Shown here one piece after another: positions 1-5,518 of a stretch of 6,360 nt of DNA. The notes beneath the pieces are model-generated. The model did not search any database and had not been told where the DNA came from. It was given only the letters and a program-made list of their open reading frames with translations. How positions within the stretch are numbered: position 1 is the stretch's first letter; the number at the start of each line of letters is the position of its first letter. The translations under genes were made by a program, and so were the position numbers. Source of the stretch: JAXHUK01 sp034189725 (GTDB taxonomy: Bacteria > Chloroflexota > Dehalococcoidia > SZUA-161); contig JAXHUK010000095.1 in assembly GCA_034189725.1 (NCBI GenBank), forward strand, positions 1 to 6,360, in the 5' to 3' direction.

Positions 1-479
1 AAACACGATATCACGATATCGAGAGTGTAAGCAGCCGCACTCTAACCACCGTTGCCATAGCTAGAATAGAACGAACCCGCACAAGCCCACCTGTCCCAGG
101 TCACCGACGACAACCAGGCTCATGGCAACAGATTACGGGCTACAGCAGGTACCTATGAAAATGCACCCCAGCACTATTCTACCGTATATCGCTATACATC
201 GCTATACTCTCAAAGGGCATTTGTGAGACAGGCTCATAGAATTTCTTTCATTTTTCGGGTTGTTTCACCTTGCGTTATATGGCCGGAGGAATTCATCAAA
301 ATACCCGGAGTACATACCTTCGTCTTTCCAATCAGGGATCTTTCCTTTCCCAATGTAATGATCACACTCCTCATCAAAGACGAGCTTCACCTGGCGAGAA
401 TACCAATCAATTCACCTACCAATAGGCCAATCCATAGAACCTCAAAATCAAAATCATCAGTACCCACCCACCGACTAAC
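1..479. other. Upstream region with no supportable gene
   Basis: I see no credible coding sequence here on either strand. The open frames present lack a ribosome-binding site and do not resemble any family I recognise. The stretch contains an 8-bp inverted repeat, GTTGCCAT at 51-58 and ATGGCAAC at 122-129. Nested inside it are ACCTG/CAGGT (89-93 and 97-101) and AGCC/GGCT (84-87 and 117-120). There is also a 10-bp tandem duplication, ATCGCTATAC, at 188-207. It may be the 3' flank of an upstream gene plus intergenic DNA. No tRNA or known riboswitch consensus was recognised. Confidence 0.6.
188..207. repeat. 10-bp unit repeated twice in tandem
   Basis: ATCGCTATAC occurs twice without a gap, at 188-197 and 198-207. 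Only two copies exist, so this is a minor tandem duplication rather than an array. No function is evident. Confidence 0.75.
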
Positions 480-509
480 TTGACAAACTGTCCTATATAG
501 GCATAGAAT
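480..509 (+). promoter_or_regulatory. Sigma70-type promoter for the nfeD-SPFH operon
   Basis: A perfect -35 box TTGACA at 480-485 is followed by an 18-bp spacer and TAGAAT at 504-509, which matches the -10 consensus at five of six positions. Transcription would start near 516, giving a leader of about 100 nt before the nfeD start at 619. The spacer holds a perfect 10-bp palindrome, CCTATATAGG (492-501). A dimeric regulator could bind there, but a 10-bp palindrome is not rare by chance. Confidence 0.65.
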
Positions 510-562
510 GCACGCAAAAGAAATCTCCCCCGCAACAGGCTGATTCACCATTAACACACCAC

Positions 563-593
563 TCCGCTGAGGCCTCATCCGCTGAGGACTCAG
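563..593 (+). repeat. Direct and inverted repeats in the nfeD leader
   Basis: TCCGCTGAGG occurs at 563-572 and again at 578-587. Between and after the copies are CCTCA (573-577) and CTCAG (589-593). CCTCA can pair with TGAGG of the second copy (583-587), while CTCAG can pair with CTGAG of either copy, so two alternative hairpins are possible. No T-run follows, so this is not a simple intrinsic terminator. It lies about 10 nt upstream of the Shine-Dalgarno sequence. A regulatory role is inference only. Confidence 0.45.
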
Positions 594-618
594 AACACGA
601 ATGAAGGGAGGCGATAGT

Positions 619-1083
619 TTGGAATCTCTGGGATTTCCCGATATGTGGCTCTGGCTCATATTTGTAATCGCAGGTCTGTTGCTGGTATCACTGGAACTCT
701 TTATCGGTATCGAGGCTGGCCTCGACCTGGTCATCCTAGGCTCTGCCAGCATTATCGGAGGACTGGTAACCTGGCCGCTTCATTCCTGGGTATATACAGT
801 TGTCATCACAAGCGTAATCTGCATAGCATATATAGTACTGGGCAGGACATACGTTCACAGACAGATAGCAGTTAAAGAGACTAAAACGAACGTTGATGCT
901 ATCATCGGGAGGAATGGGATTGTACTACAAGGTATTGCCAAAAACGTTGATGGCTTAGTTAAGGTCAATAATGAGCAATGGCGCGCCAGGGCAGAAGAGG
1001 ACATCGAGCAAGGAGTCGAAATAGTCGTTACTGGCATCAGTGGCACTACACTGGTTGTCAAAAAAACTAAAGGGAGCAGTTGA
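619..1083 (+). CDS. Short NfeD-like membrane protein
   Basis: This is a short-form NfeD protein of 154 residues, the usual partner of an SPFH/stomatin protein in bacteria. From the TTG start, residues about 10-31, 34-51 and 57-75 are hydrophobic membrane segments. Residues about 92-149 form the soluble OB-fold-like NfeD C-terminal domain, with the typical IIGRNGIVL, then VNNEQWRARAEE, then IVVTGISGTTLVV pattern. The start is chosen because AAGGGAGG at 604-611 is an excellent Shine-Dalgarno lying 7 nt before TTG 619. The in-frame ATG at 601 lies just upstream of that sequence and has no site of its own; using it would add six residues (MKGGDS). The stop is one base from the next start, so the two genes are probably translationally coupled. 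It lacks the serine protease domain of long NfeD proteins. Its known family role is to support or anchor SPFH assemblies in the membrane. Confidence 0.88.
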   Translation: MESLGFPDMWLWLIFVIAGLLLVSLELFIGIEAGLDLVILGSASIIGGLVTWPLHSWVYTVVITSVICIAYIVLGRTYVHRQIAVKETKTNVDAIIGRNGIVLQGIAKNVDGLVKVNNEQWRARAEEDIEQGVEIVVTGISGTTLVVKKTKGSS

Positions 1084-1084
1084 A

Positions 1085-1990
1085 ATGAATGCAGTTATCA
1101 TTACAGTAATCGTACTCGTCCTAGTGCTGGCAGTGTTCATGCTCGTCAGATCGATAACCGTTATCCATCAGTCTGAGAAAGGTCTTGTGGAGAGGTTTGG
1201 CAGATACAAGGAAACCCTGGACCCGGGGCTCAGGTTCATCATACCTTTTATAGACCAGATAGTAGCCAGGATAGACATGCGAGAAACCGTTCTCGATATA
1301 GCACCTCAGCCAGTCATTACGAGAGATAATGTTACAGTAACTGTCGATGCTGTCATCTACTTCTTTGTCACCGATGCCCCCGCAGTCAAATATGAGGTTG
1401 CAAGCTTCGGCATTGCTATCAGCAAGCTGGCACAAACAAACCTCCGCAACCTTATAGGTGACATGAGCCTTGATGAGACGCTTACCTCCAGAGAGCGCAT
1501 AAATGCCGCTCTGAGGGAAACCATTGATGAAGCCACTGATAGGTGGGGGGTAAAGGTAACCAGGGTTGAGGTCAAGGAGATCGAACCACCCCGCGATATC
1601 TCCGAGGCGATGAGCAAACAGATGAAAGCTGAAAGAGAGAAGCGGGCCACTATCCTGAGCGCCGAGGCATACAAAGAGAAGCAGATACTGGAGGCTGAGG
1701 GAGATAAGCAGAATGCAATACTGGTAGCCGAGGGCGAACGACAAAAAGCTATACTCCTCGCCGAAGGTGAGAGGCAATCGGCGATACTGAGAGCAGAAGG
1801 AGAAGCCCAGGCGATAGAAACTGTCTCGACGGCAGCGGATAGGTTCTTTATAGGCAATGCTCAAGCACTCAAGCAGCTTGAAGTAACTCAAGCTTCGCTG
1901 GAGAAGAACACCAAGATCGTTCTACCAGATAAGGCACGGCTCATCAACGTAGTGGATATGCTGAGGACGCACGATGATGCTGTCGTTTAA
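1085..1990 (+). CDS. qmcA: SPFH/Band 7 protein, QmcA/paraslipin type
   Basis: A 301-residue stomatin-family scaffold protein. Residues about 4-22 form one N-terminal membrane anchor. The SPFH domain follows from about residue 25 to 185, with the family hallmarks ERFGRY (36-41), DPGL (46-49), TRDNVTVTVDAV (79-90) and WGVKVTRVE (154-162). A charged helical region then contains five 11-residue units of the form IL-x-AEGE-x-Q-x-A (190-244), typical of the coiled-coil part of QmcA and paraslipins. ATG 1085 is preferred over an in-frame ATG 45 nt upstream inside nfeD, because AGGGAG at 1071-1076 sits 8 nt before it and the protein then begins directly with the anchor. Homologues form large membrane-bound ring or cage assemblies linked to membrane quality control and microdomains. 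The gene immediately follows nfeD, matching the known SPFH-NfeD pairing (E. coli qmcA-ybbJ). Its exact cellular role here is inferred. Confidence 0.9.
   Translation: MNAVIITVIVLVLVLAVFMLVRSITVIHQSEKGLVERFGRYKETLDPGLRFIIPFIDQIVARIDMRETVLDIAPQPVITRDNVTVTVDAVIYFFVTDAPAVKYEVASFGIAISKLAQTNLRNLIGDMSLDETLTSRERINAALRETIDEATDRWGVKVTRVEVKEIEPPRDISEAMSKQMKAEREKRATILSAEAYKEKQILEAEGDKQNAILVAEGERQKAILLAEGERQSAILRAEGEAQAIETVSTAADRFFIGNAQALKQLEVTQASLEKNTKIVLPDKARLINVVDMLRTHDDAVV
1652..1816 (+). repeat. Five hendecad (11-residue) repeats within the SPFH gene
   Basis: Codons 190-244 encode five consecutive 11-residue units, each starting with Ile-Leu (the last unit also ends in Ile). Units 2-5 carry the core AEG(E/D) followed by Q. 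The periodicity fits a right-handed coiled coil. The DNA copies have diverged at many wobble positions, so this is an old, selected protein repeat rather than a recent tandem duplication. Confidence 0.8.
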
Positions 1991-2116
1991 GGGCTGTATA
2001 TAGAGATGTCGGAGCACATTTTTGAGATGTAATCTTCTCACGATAATGAATGTTGGTTTGATTCAGAGCTATGAGTATGCGTTTAAAGTACGTATCAAAC
2101 ACACAATATTCAAACG

Positions 2117-2133
2117 TGATGTTGACAACGTCA
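2117..2133. promoter_or_regulatory. Imperfect palindrome over the yceD -35 box
   Basis: TGATGTTGACAACGTCA pairs at seven of eight arm positions about a central A (2125): TGA/TCA and GTTG/CAAC, with one mismatch. It covers the whole TTGACA box (2122-2127), so a bound repressor could block RNA polymerase. An imperfect palindrome of this length is not rare by chance; only its position makes it a candidate operator. Confidence 0.3.
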
Positions 2134-2151
2134 TCTAACATACCCTACAAT
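2122..2151 (+). promoter_or_regulatory. Sigma70-type promoter for the yceD-rpmF-fab cluster
   Basis: A perfect TTGACA at 2122-2127, an 18-bp spacer, and TACAAT at 2146-2151 make a strong consensus-like promoter. Transcription would start near 2158, giving a leader of about 70 nt before yceD. A second -10-like hexamer, TATAAT, lies at 2199-2204 but has no recognisable -35 at the right distance. It could give a short leader and explain the absence of a Shine-Dalgarno before yceD, but the evidence is weaker. Confidence 0.65.
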
Positions 2152-2156
2152 TGTAG
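2145..2156. promoter_or_regulatory. Perfect 12-bp palindrome over the yceD -10 box
   Basis: CTACAATTGTAG is a perfect palindrome that includes the entire -10 hexamer TACAAT and ends just before the predicted transcription start. Its half-sites CTACA/TGTAG recur in the palindrome upstream of acpP (5211-5223). It is a candidate repressor site. A perfect 12-bp palindrome is expected about once or twice by chance in a window this long, so the case rests on position and on the shared half-site. Confidence 0.4.
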
Positions 2157-2228
2157 CAAGCTAGCTCATCACAGTATGCATGGACTACTCCTATCAGGTA
2201 TAATAGTATAGTTACTCTCGATAACGTA

Positions 2229-2759
2229 ATGAATATCAATGTATCTCAGCAGCTAAAGGAAGCTGTTGGTTCAACGCGTCGTTACTCGATTAACGAGGTG
2301 CAAGAAACAGGCTTCCCTATCTGCGGTGAAGTACGGCTGCTTCGCACTGATCGCAGCATCATTGCAGCGTGCAAGCTCAAAACTACCGTAGCACTTATAT
2401 GCAGCCGTTGTCTTGAGCAATATGACCTCCCGTTGGCTCTGGACTTCGAGGAGGAGTACTTTCTCACCAAAGAACCGGGCACTGGTGTGCCACTGGACAA
2501 CCCGATAGAACCCTGCGTATTTACAATAGATGAGAATCATATCCTTGACCTCAGCGAGGCAGTACGACAATATACATTGCTCGCACTACCGATGAAACCA
2601 GTGTGTCGAGAGGACTGTGCGGGATTGTGTTCGCAATGCGGCTGCAATCGCAACTACGAAACGTGCGAATGTTCGTCATTTCGCCCTGATTCCGTCTGGT
2701 CTCCACTGCTGGAGTTACTATCAGGTGAGAAGCAATTAAGCGATAAAGAAAGGGGTTGA
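2229..2759 (+). CDS. yceD: YceD/DUF177 family protein
   Basis: A 176-residue DUF177 protein. The central core has the family signature CSRC (Cys58, Cys61) followed by an acidic stretch, LDFEEEYFL (71-79). The C-terminus carries a cysteine cluster (Cys126, 130, 134, 137, 139, 146, 148) containing the CREDCAGLCSQCGC pattern common in DUF177 proteins of Gram-positive-like and Chloroflexi-like lineages, probably metal-binding. YceD is almost always encoded directly before rpmF. It has been linked to 23S rRNA or ribosome large-subunit metabolism (plant and bacterial homologues), but its biochemical activity is not established. ATG 2229 is the only reasonable start and lacks a clear Shine-Dalgarno, which may mean weak initiation or a short leader from the alternative TATAAT. 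It is the first gene of the cluster, with rpmF 7 bp downstream. Confidence 0.88.
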   Translation: MNINVSQQLKEAVGSTRRYSINEVQETGFPICGEVRLLRTDRSIIAACKLKTTVALICSRCLEQYDLPLALDFEEEYFLTKEPGTGVPLDNPIEPCVFTIDENHILDLSEAVRQYTLLALPMKPVCREDCAGLCSQCGCNRNYETCECSSFRPDSVWSPLLELLSGEKQLSDKERG

Positions 2760-2766
2760 CCAAACC

Positions 2767-2952
2767 ATGGCCTTACCCAAAAGGAAATATGCCAAGGCAC
2801 GACAGGGGAAGCGGCGTAGTCATCTCAAATTAACCATCCCCGCCCTCGTGTCCTGTCCACAGTGCCATAACAATAAACCTGCCCATCAAGTGTGCCCTTA
2901 TTGTGGCACATATAACGGGAGAACAATACTCAAGAGCAGTACATCCAAGTAG
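2767..2952 (+). CDS. rpmF: 50S ribosomal protein L32 (bL32), zinc-binding form
   Basis: A 61-residue protein of normal L32 length that starts with the family-specific MALPKRK motif followed by a basic, arginine- and lysine-rich segment for rRNA contact. It has two CxxC pairs, Cys30/Cys33 and Cys43/Cys46, which form the zinc ribbon, so this is the C+ (zinc-dependent) form. Zinc-free paralogues used in zinc starvation lack these cysteines. It is a structural protein of the large ribosomal subunit. AGGGG at 2751-2755, overlapping the end of yceD, is an acceptable ribosome-binding site 11 nt upstream. The tight yceD-rpmF pair at the head of a fatty-acid gene cluster is a conserved arrangement in many bacteria. 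Confidence 0.97.
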   Translation: MALPKRKYAKARQGKRRSHLKLTIPALVSCPQCHNNKPAHQVCPYCGTYNGRTILKSSTSK

Positions 2953-2977
2953 ACATAGTAACCTGTGGAGGTAACTA

Positions 2978-3919
2978 ATGGTTGATCTGGAAGTAAAATC
3001 GAAGCCCAAAGTTGCATGGGTCTTTCCTGGCCAGGGATCGCAATCTGTTGGCATGGGCTATAACCTGTACCAAAACTCGCGAAAAGCCAGGGAAGTTTTC
3101 GATGAAGCTGACTCTGCGCTGCAAATACCCTTGTCACGACTCTGCTTCGAAGGGCCAGGAGAAGAGCTACGCGATACGATCAATGCCCAGCCAGCAATAC
3201 TCACAACCTGTGTCGCTTGCTTACGAGCTGCTTCGGAGTTCGGCCTTTCACTACGACCATCATTCGTCGCGGGACATAGCCTCGGTGAATATACTGCGCT
3301 TGTCGCCGCTGATGTCATCGATTTCGCAGATGCAGTTCGCCTCGTCAGGGAACGAGGCCGGCTGATGCAGCAAGCAGGCAAAAGTACCCCAGGTGGCATG
3401 GCAGCTATCATGGGGCTTGACGAGGCATCCCTTGAGGAGGTATGCCTGGAAACCGGAGCCCAGATCGCTAATTTCAACAGTCCCTCTCAGATAGTGATCA
3501 GCGGCTCCCGAGAAGCACTGGCCCGCTCTATGGATTTGGCAAAAGCAAGAGGAGCACGAAGAGTAGTCCCGCTTCAGGTGAGCGGAGCGTTTCACTCTAC
3601 CTTAATGCAGCCCGCGGTAGAGGGCTTGGCCAAAGCCATTGAGCAAATTAGCTTTCACACTCCGTCAGTCCCCGTCATCGCCAACAGCACCGCACAGCCA
3701 CTAACCACCCCCGATGAAGTGAAAGATGAACTACTGGACCAGCTATGTCGCTGTGTTCGGTGGCAGCCTTCCGTGAAGTACATGGTAGATGTCGGTGTAT
3801 CTACATTTGTTGAGATTGGTCCTGACCAGGTACTCTCTGGTATGATCAAAAGGATCGACAACGAAGTGCAAGTCCTTAATATGAGCGATCCCGAGAGCAT
3901 AAAGGCTGTCAATCTCTGA
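2978..3919 (+). CDS. fabD: Malonyl-CoA:ACP transacylase
   Basis: A 313-residue FabD that transfers malonyl from coenzyme A to acyl carrier protein, supplying the extender unit for type II fatty-acid synthesis in the cytoplasm. Visible motifs are FPGQGSQ (16-22, with Gln19 expected in the oxyanion hole), GHSLGE (99-104, catalytic nucleophile Ser101), Arg126 in RERGRLM (the residue that binds the malonyl carboxylate), the catalytic His206 in GAFHS, and GPDQVLSGMIKR near the C-terminus. All key residues are intact and the length is normal. GGAGG at 2967-2971 lies 6 nt before the ATG. It starts 25 bp after rpmF and sits in one operon with fabG and acpP, its partner pathway genes. plsX and fabH, often found between rpmF and fabD in this cluster, are absent here. 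Confidence 0.97.
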   Translation: MVDLEVKSKPKVAWVFPGQGSQSVGMGYNLYQNSRKAREVFDEADSALQIPLSRLCFEGPGEELRDTINAQPAILTTCVACLRAASEFGLSLRPSFVAGHSLGEYTALVAADVIDFADAVRLVRERGRLMQQAGKSTPGGMAAIMGLDEASLEEVCLETGAQIANFNSPSQIVISGSREALARSMDLAKARGARRVVPLQVSGAFHSTLMQPAVEGLAKAIEQISFHTPSVPVIANSTAQPLTTPDEVKDELLDQLCRCVRWQPSVKYMVDVGVSTFVEIGPDQVLSGMIKRIDNEVQVLNMSDPESIKAVNL

Positions 3920-3962
3920 TCTGCATACTCCTCATTCTAAGTTTACAGGGGGAGATTTTACA

Positions 3963-4706
3963 ATGAACCTGTCTGGAAAAATAGCTATAGTCACCGGAAG
4001 TGGTCAGGGTATTGGCCGTGAAATAGCACTGATGCTGGCAGAACATGGTGCCAGTGTGGTGATCAGTGACATCAACGCCACTTCCGCAAACAATGTGGCA
4101 ACCGAAATCAAGGACATGAACGGGCAAAGCATCGCTATCATGGCTGACGTCTCCGCACAAGACGAAGTTACGAAATTGGCAAGTGAGACTCTCTCCACAT
4201 TTGGTCGAATTGACATACTGGTTAATAACGCCGGTATTACCCGAGACGCCTTGCTTATGAGGATGTCCGTTGCTGATTGGGATCAGGTATTAACAATCAA
4301 CCTGAAGAGCGCATTCCTTTGTACCCAGGCTACTATTAGAACCATGATGAAACAACGCTGGGGGCGAATCATCAACATTGCCAGCGTCGTTGGCTTAATC
4401 GGAAATGCCGGGCAAGCCAACTATGCCGCCGCAAAGGCCGGCTTAATCGGACTCACTAAGACCACTGCCAGGGAAGTTGCCTCGCGGGGAGTGACAGTCA
4501 ATGCCATTGCGCCTGGTTTTATCGACACCGGGATGACCAGGGACCTCAGTGACAAAGCAAAACAAGAGCTTACTAGTCAGATACCTGTCGGCTACATAGG
4601 ATCACCTAAAGACGTGGCTTATGCGGTCTCGTTCCTCGCCTCAGAGGAGGCGCATTATATCACGGGCCACGTGTTGAACGTGAACGGCGGCATGGTTATG
4701 TCGTAA
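3963..4706 (+). CDS. fabG: 3-oxoacyl-ACP reductase
   Basis: A 247-residue short-chain dehydrogenase/reductase that reduces beta-ketoacyl-ACP to 3-hydroxyacyl-ACP in the elongation cycle. The Rossmann glycine motif TGSGQGIG spans 11-18 and NNAG 88-91. The catalytic residues are Asn113, Ser141, Tyr154 and Lys158 (YxxxK). FabG hallmarks include GITRDALLMRM (91-101), GQANYAAAKAG (150-160) and the C-terminal VNGGMVM. AGGGGGAG at 3947-3954 is a strong ribosome-binding site 8 nt before ATG. Two cofactor positions differ from the NADPH enzyme of E. coli: Gln15 replaces Arg15, and Asp36 stands at the end of beta-strand 2, which in this superfamily favours NADH. The 43-bp gap after fabD shows no promoter or terminator, so the two are probably cotranscribed. 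Confidence 0.95.
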   Translation: MNLSGKIAIVTGSGQGIGREIALMLAEHGASVVISDINATSANNVATEIKDMNGQSIAIMADVSAQDEVTKLASETLSTFGRIDILVNNAGITRDALLMRMSVADWDQVLTINLKSAFLCTQATIRTMMKQRWGRIINIASVVGLIGNAGQANYAAAKAGLIGLTKTTAREVASRGVTVNAIAPGFIDTGMTRDLSDKAKQELTSQIPVGYIGSPKDVAYAVSFLASEEAHYITGHVLNVNGGMVMS

Positions 4707-4730
4707 CTGTCGTGGCGATTCTCTTGCTAC

Positions 4731-4759
4731 TTGTTAGCATGTTTGCCGCGCAGTAGTAT
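4731..4759 (+). promoter_or_regulatory. Possible internal promoter before nusB
   Basis: TTGTTA (4731-4736), a 17-bp spacer and TAGTAT (4754-4759) make a moderate sigma70-like match in the 72-bp gap between fabG and nusB. It could supply extra transcription of nusB and acpP, with a very short leader. Each box deviates from consensus at two positions, so this could be chance. Confidence 0.3.
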
Positions 4760-4778
4760 ATTCTTATGTGAGGTAGCT

Positions 4779-5192
4779 GTGGCACCCATCAGACACAAGG
4801 CTAGAATCGTCGCACTACAGGTGTTATTTGAATTCGACTGCTCGGGGCACGACGCGGAAACCTCCTTGGATTGGTTAGCAGCAGAGCAGGCGTTACCTGA
4901 ATCCGCACTATCATTTGCGCAAGAGTTAGTTAGAGGTGTACTTGAGAACAAAGAACAAATCGACTCACTGATCAAGACCTATGCTCCCAATTGGCCTGTA
5001 GAACAACTATCGACCGTAGACAGGAATATCCTGAGGCTTGCAATTTTTGAGATTTTGATAAACAATAAAACAGAGTTTAAGGTAGCCATCAACGAGGCTG
5101 TAGAACTGGCTAAAGCCTTTGGTAGCTATAATTCATACAAGTTCATCAACGGGGTTCTGAGAACAATCGGACAGATCCAAATCAACAGCTAA
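4779..5192 (+). CDS. nusB: Transcription antitermination factor NusB
   Basis: A 137-residue, all-helical NusB, the RNA-binding partner of NusE/S10 in rRNA transcription antitermination. The N-terminus shows the family pattern RHKARIVALQVLFEFD. The second half has STVDRNILRLAIFEIL and the signature VAINEAVELAKAFGSYNSYKFINGVL region, split here only for description. The GTG at 4779 is chosen because GAGG at 4770-4773 precedes it by 5 nt and the protein then starts just before the conserved RxxAR motif. An in-frame TTG at 4731 would add 16 unconserved residues. The gene lies between fabG and acpP, an unusual insertion of an rRNA-transcription gene into a fatty-acid cluster, and fits the growth-linked theme set by rpmF and yceD. 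Confidence 0.93.
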   Translation: MAPIRHKARIVALQVLFEFDCSGHDAETSLDWLAAEQALPESALSFAQELVRGVLENKEQIDSLIKTYAPNWPVEQLSTVDRNILRLAIFEILINNKTEFKVAINEAVELAKAFGSYNSYKFINGVLRTIGQIQINS

Positions 5193-5207
5193 ATCTCACA
5201 TCGCCAG

Positions 5208-5223
5208 TATACTACAGTGTAGT
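5208..5223 (+). promoter_or_regulatory. Palindrome and -10-like box upstream of acpP
   Basis: ACTACAGTGTAGT (5211-5223) is a 13-bp palindrome with 6-bp arms about a central G. It overlaps TATACT (5208-5213), which matches the -10 consensus at five of six positions but has no recognisable -35. The half-sites CTACA/TGTAG are the same as in the palindrome over the yceD -10 box. The site lies about 35 bp before the acpP start and just after nusB ends. It may be an operator controlling acpP separately, or in parallel with the operon promoter. The loop would be too tight for a long RNA hairpin, so a DNA site is more likely. Confidence 0.35.
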
Positions 5224-5257
5224 GCTATACGTTGAAATACAGAAAGGAGATAACAGG

Positions 5258-5518
5258 ATGGCAACTATTCTCGATCGGCTGACGAAGATCATCGTCGAAC
5301 AACTAGGAGTTGAAGAATCAGAAGTCAAGCCCAGCGCCTCATTCCTAGATGATCTTAACGCCGACTCCCTCGACCTCGTAGAGTTGATTATGACCGTTGA
5401 GGAGGAATTTAGCGATCAAGGGGAACCTCTGGAAATCCCCGATGATGAAGCTGAGAATATAAAAACCGTACAAGACGTTGTCGATTATCTTAAAGACCAT
5501 GGGATAGAGGACGAGTAG
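5258..5518 (+). CDS. acpP: Acyl carrier protein
   Basis: An 86-residue, strongly acidic ACP. It carries growing acyl chains on a 4'-phosphopantetheine arm attached to Ser37 in the DSL motif (36-38) within DDLNADSLDLVEL. The N-terminus IIVEQLGVEESEV and the C-terminal TVQDVVDYL match the four-helix ACP fold. Compared with E. coli ACP (EEFDTEIPD), the segment EEFSDQGEPLEIPD carries about five extra residues between helix II and helix III. AAAGGAGA at 5243-5250 lies 7 nt before ATG 5258 and fixes this start; an in-frame GTG at 5222 falls inside the upstream palindrome. It is the last gene of the cluster. FabD loads it and FabG reduces the chain on it. No fabF or rnc, frequent next neighbours of acpP, follows in this window. 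Confidence 0.97.
   Translation: MATILDRLTKIIVEQLGVEESEVKPSASFLDDLNADSLDLVELIMTVEEEFSDQGEPLEIPDDEAENIKTVQDVVDYLKDHGIEDE

Noticed and set aside
223..483. Open frame of 86 codons on the + strand in the left region
   Set aside because: It starts with a non-ATG codon and no Shine-Dalgarno, resembles no known family, and its end overlaps the strong nfeD promoter.
387..752. Open frame of 121 codons on the minus strand
   Set aside because: It runs through the nfeD promoter and antisense to the start of nfeD, with no family features.
1652..1816. Hendecad repeats as a tandem DNA repeat or CRISPR-like array
   Set aside because: The periodicity is 33 bp, but it is fully explained by the coiled-coil protein sequence, and there are no spacers.
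1121..1891. Open frame of 256 codons on the minus strand opposite the SPFH gene
   Set aside because: It lies wholly antisense to a well-supported gene, has no ribosome-binding site, and its composition follows from the repeated Glu, Ala and Leu codons on the other strand. It is a shadow frame.
1991..2100. Possible terminator after the SPFH gene
   Set aside because: An AGAGATGT/ACATTTTT pairing around 2002-2023 would need G-T pairs and uses up the T-run. The GTTTGAT/ATCAAAC repeat (2056-2062 and 2094-2100) is AT-rich with a 31-nt loop. Neither is a credible intrinsic terminator.
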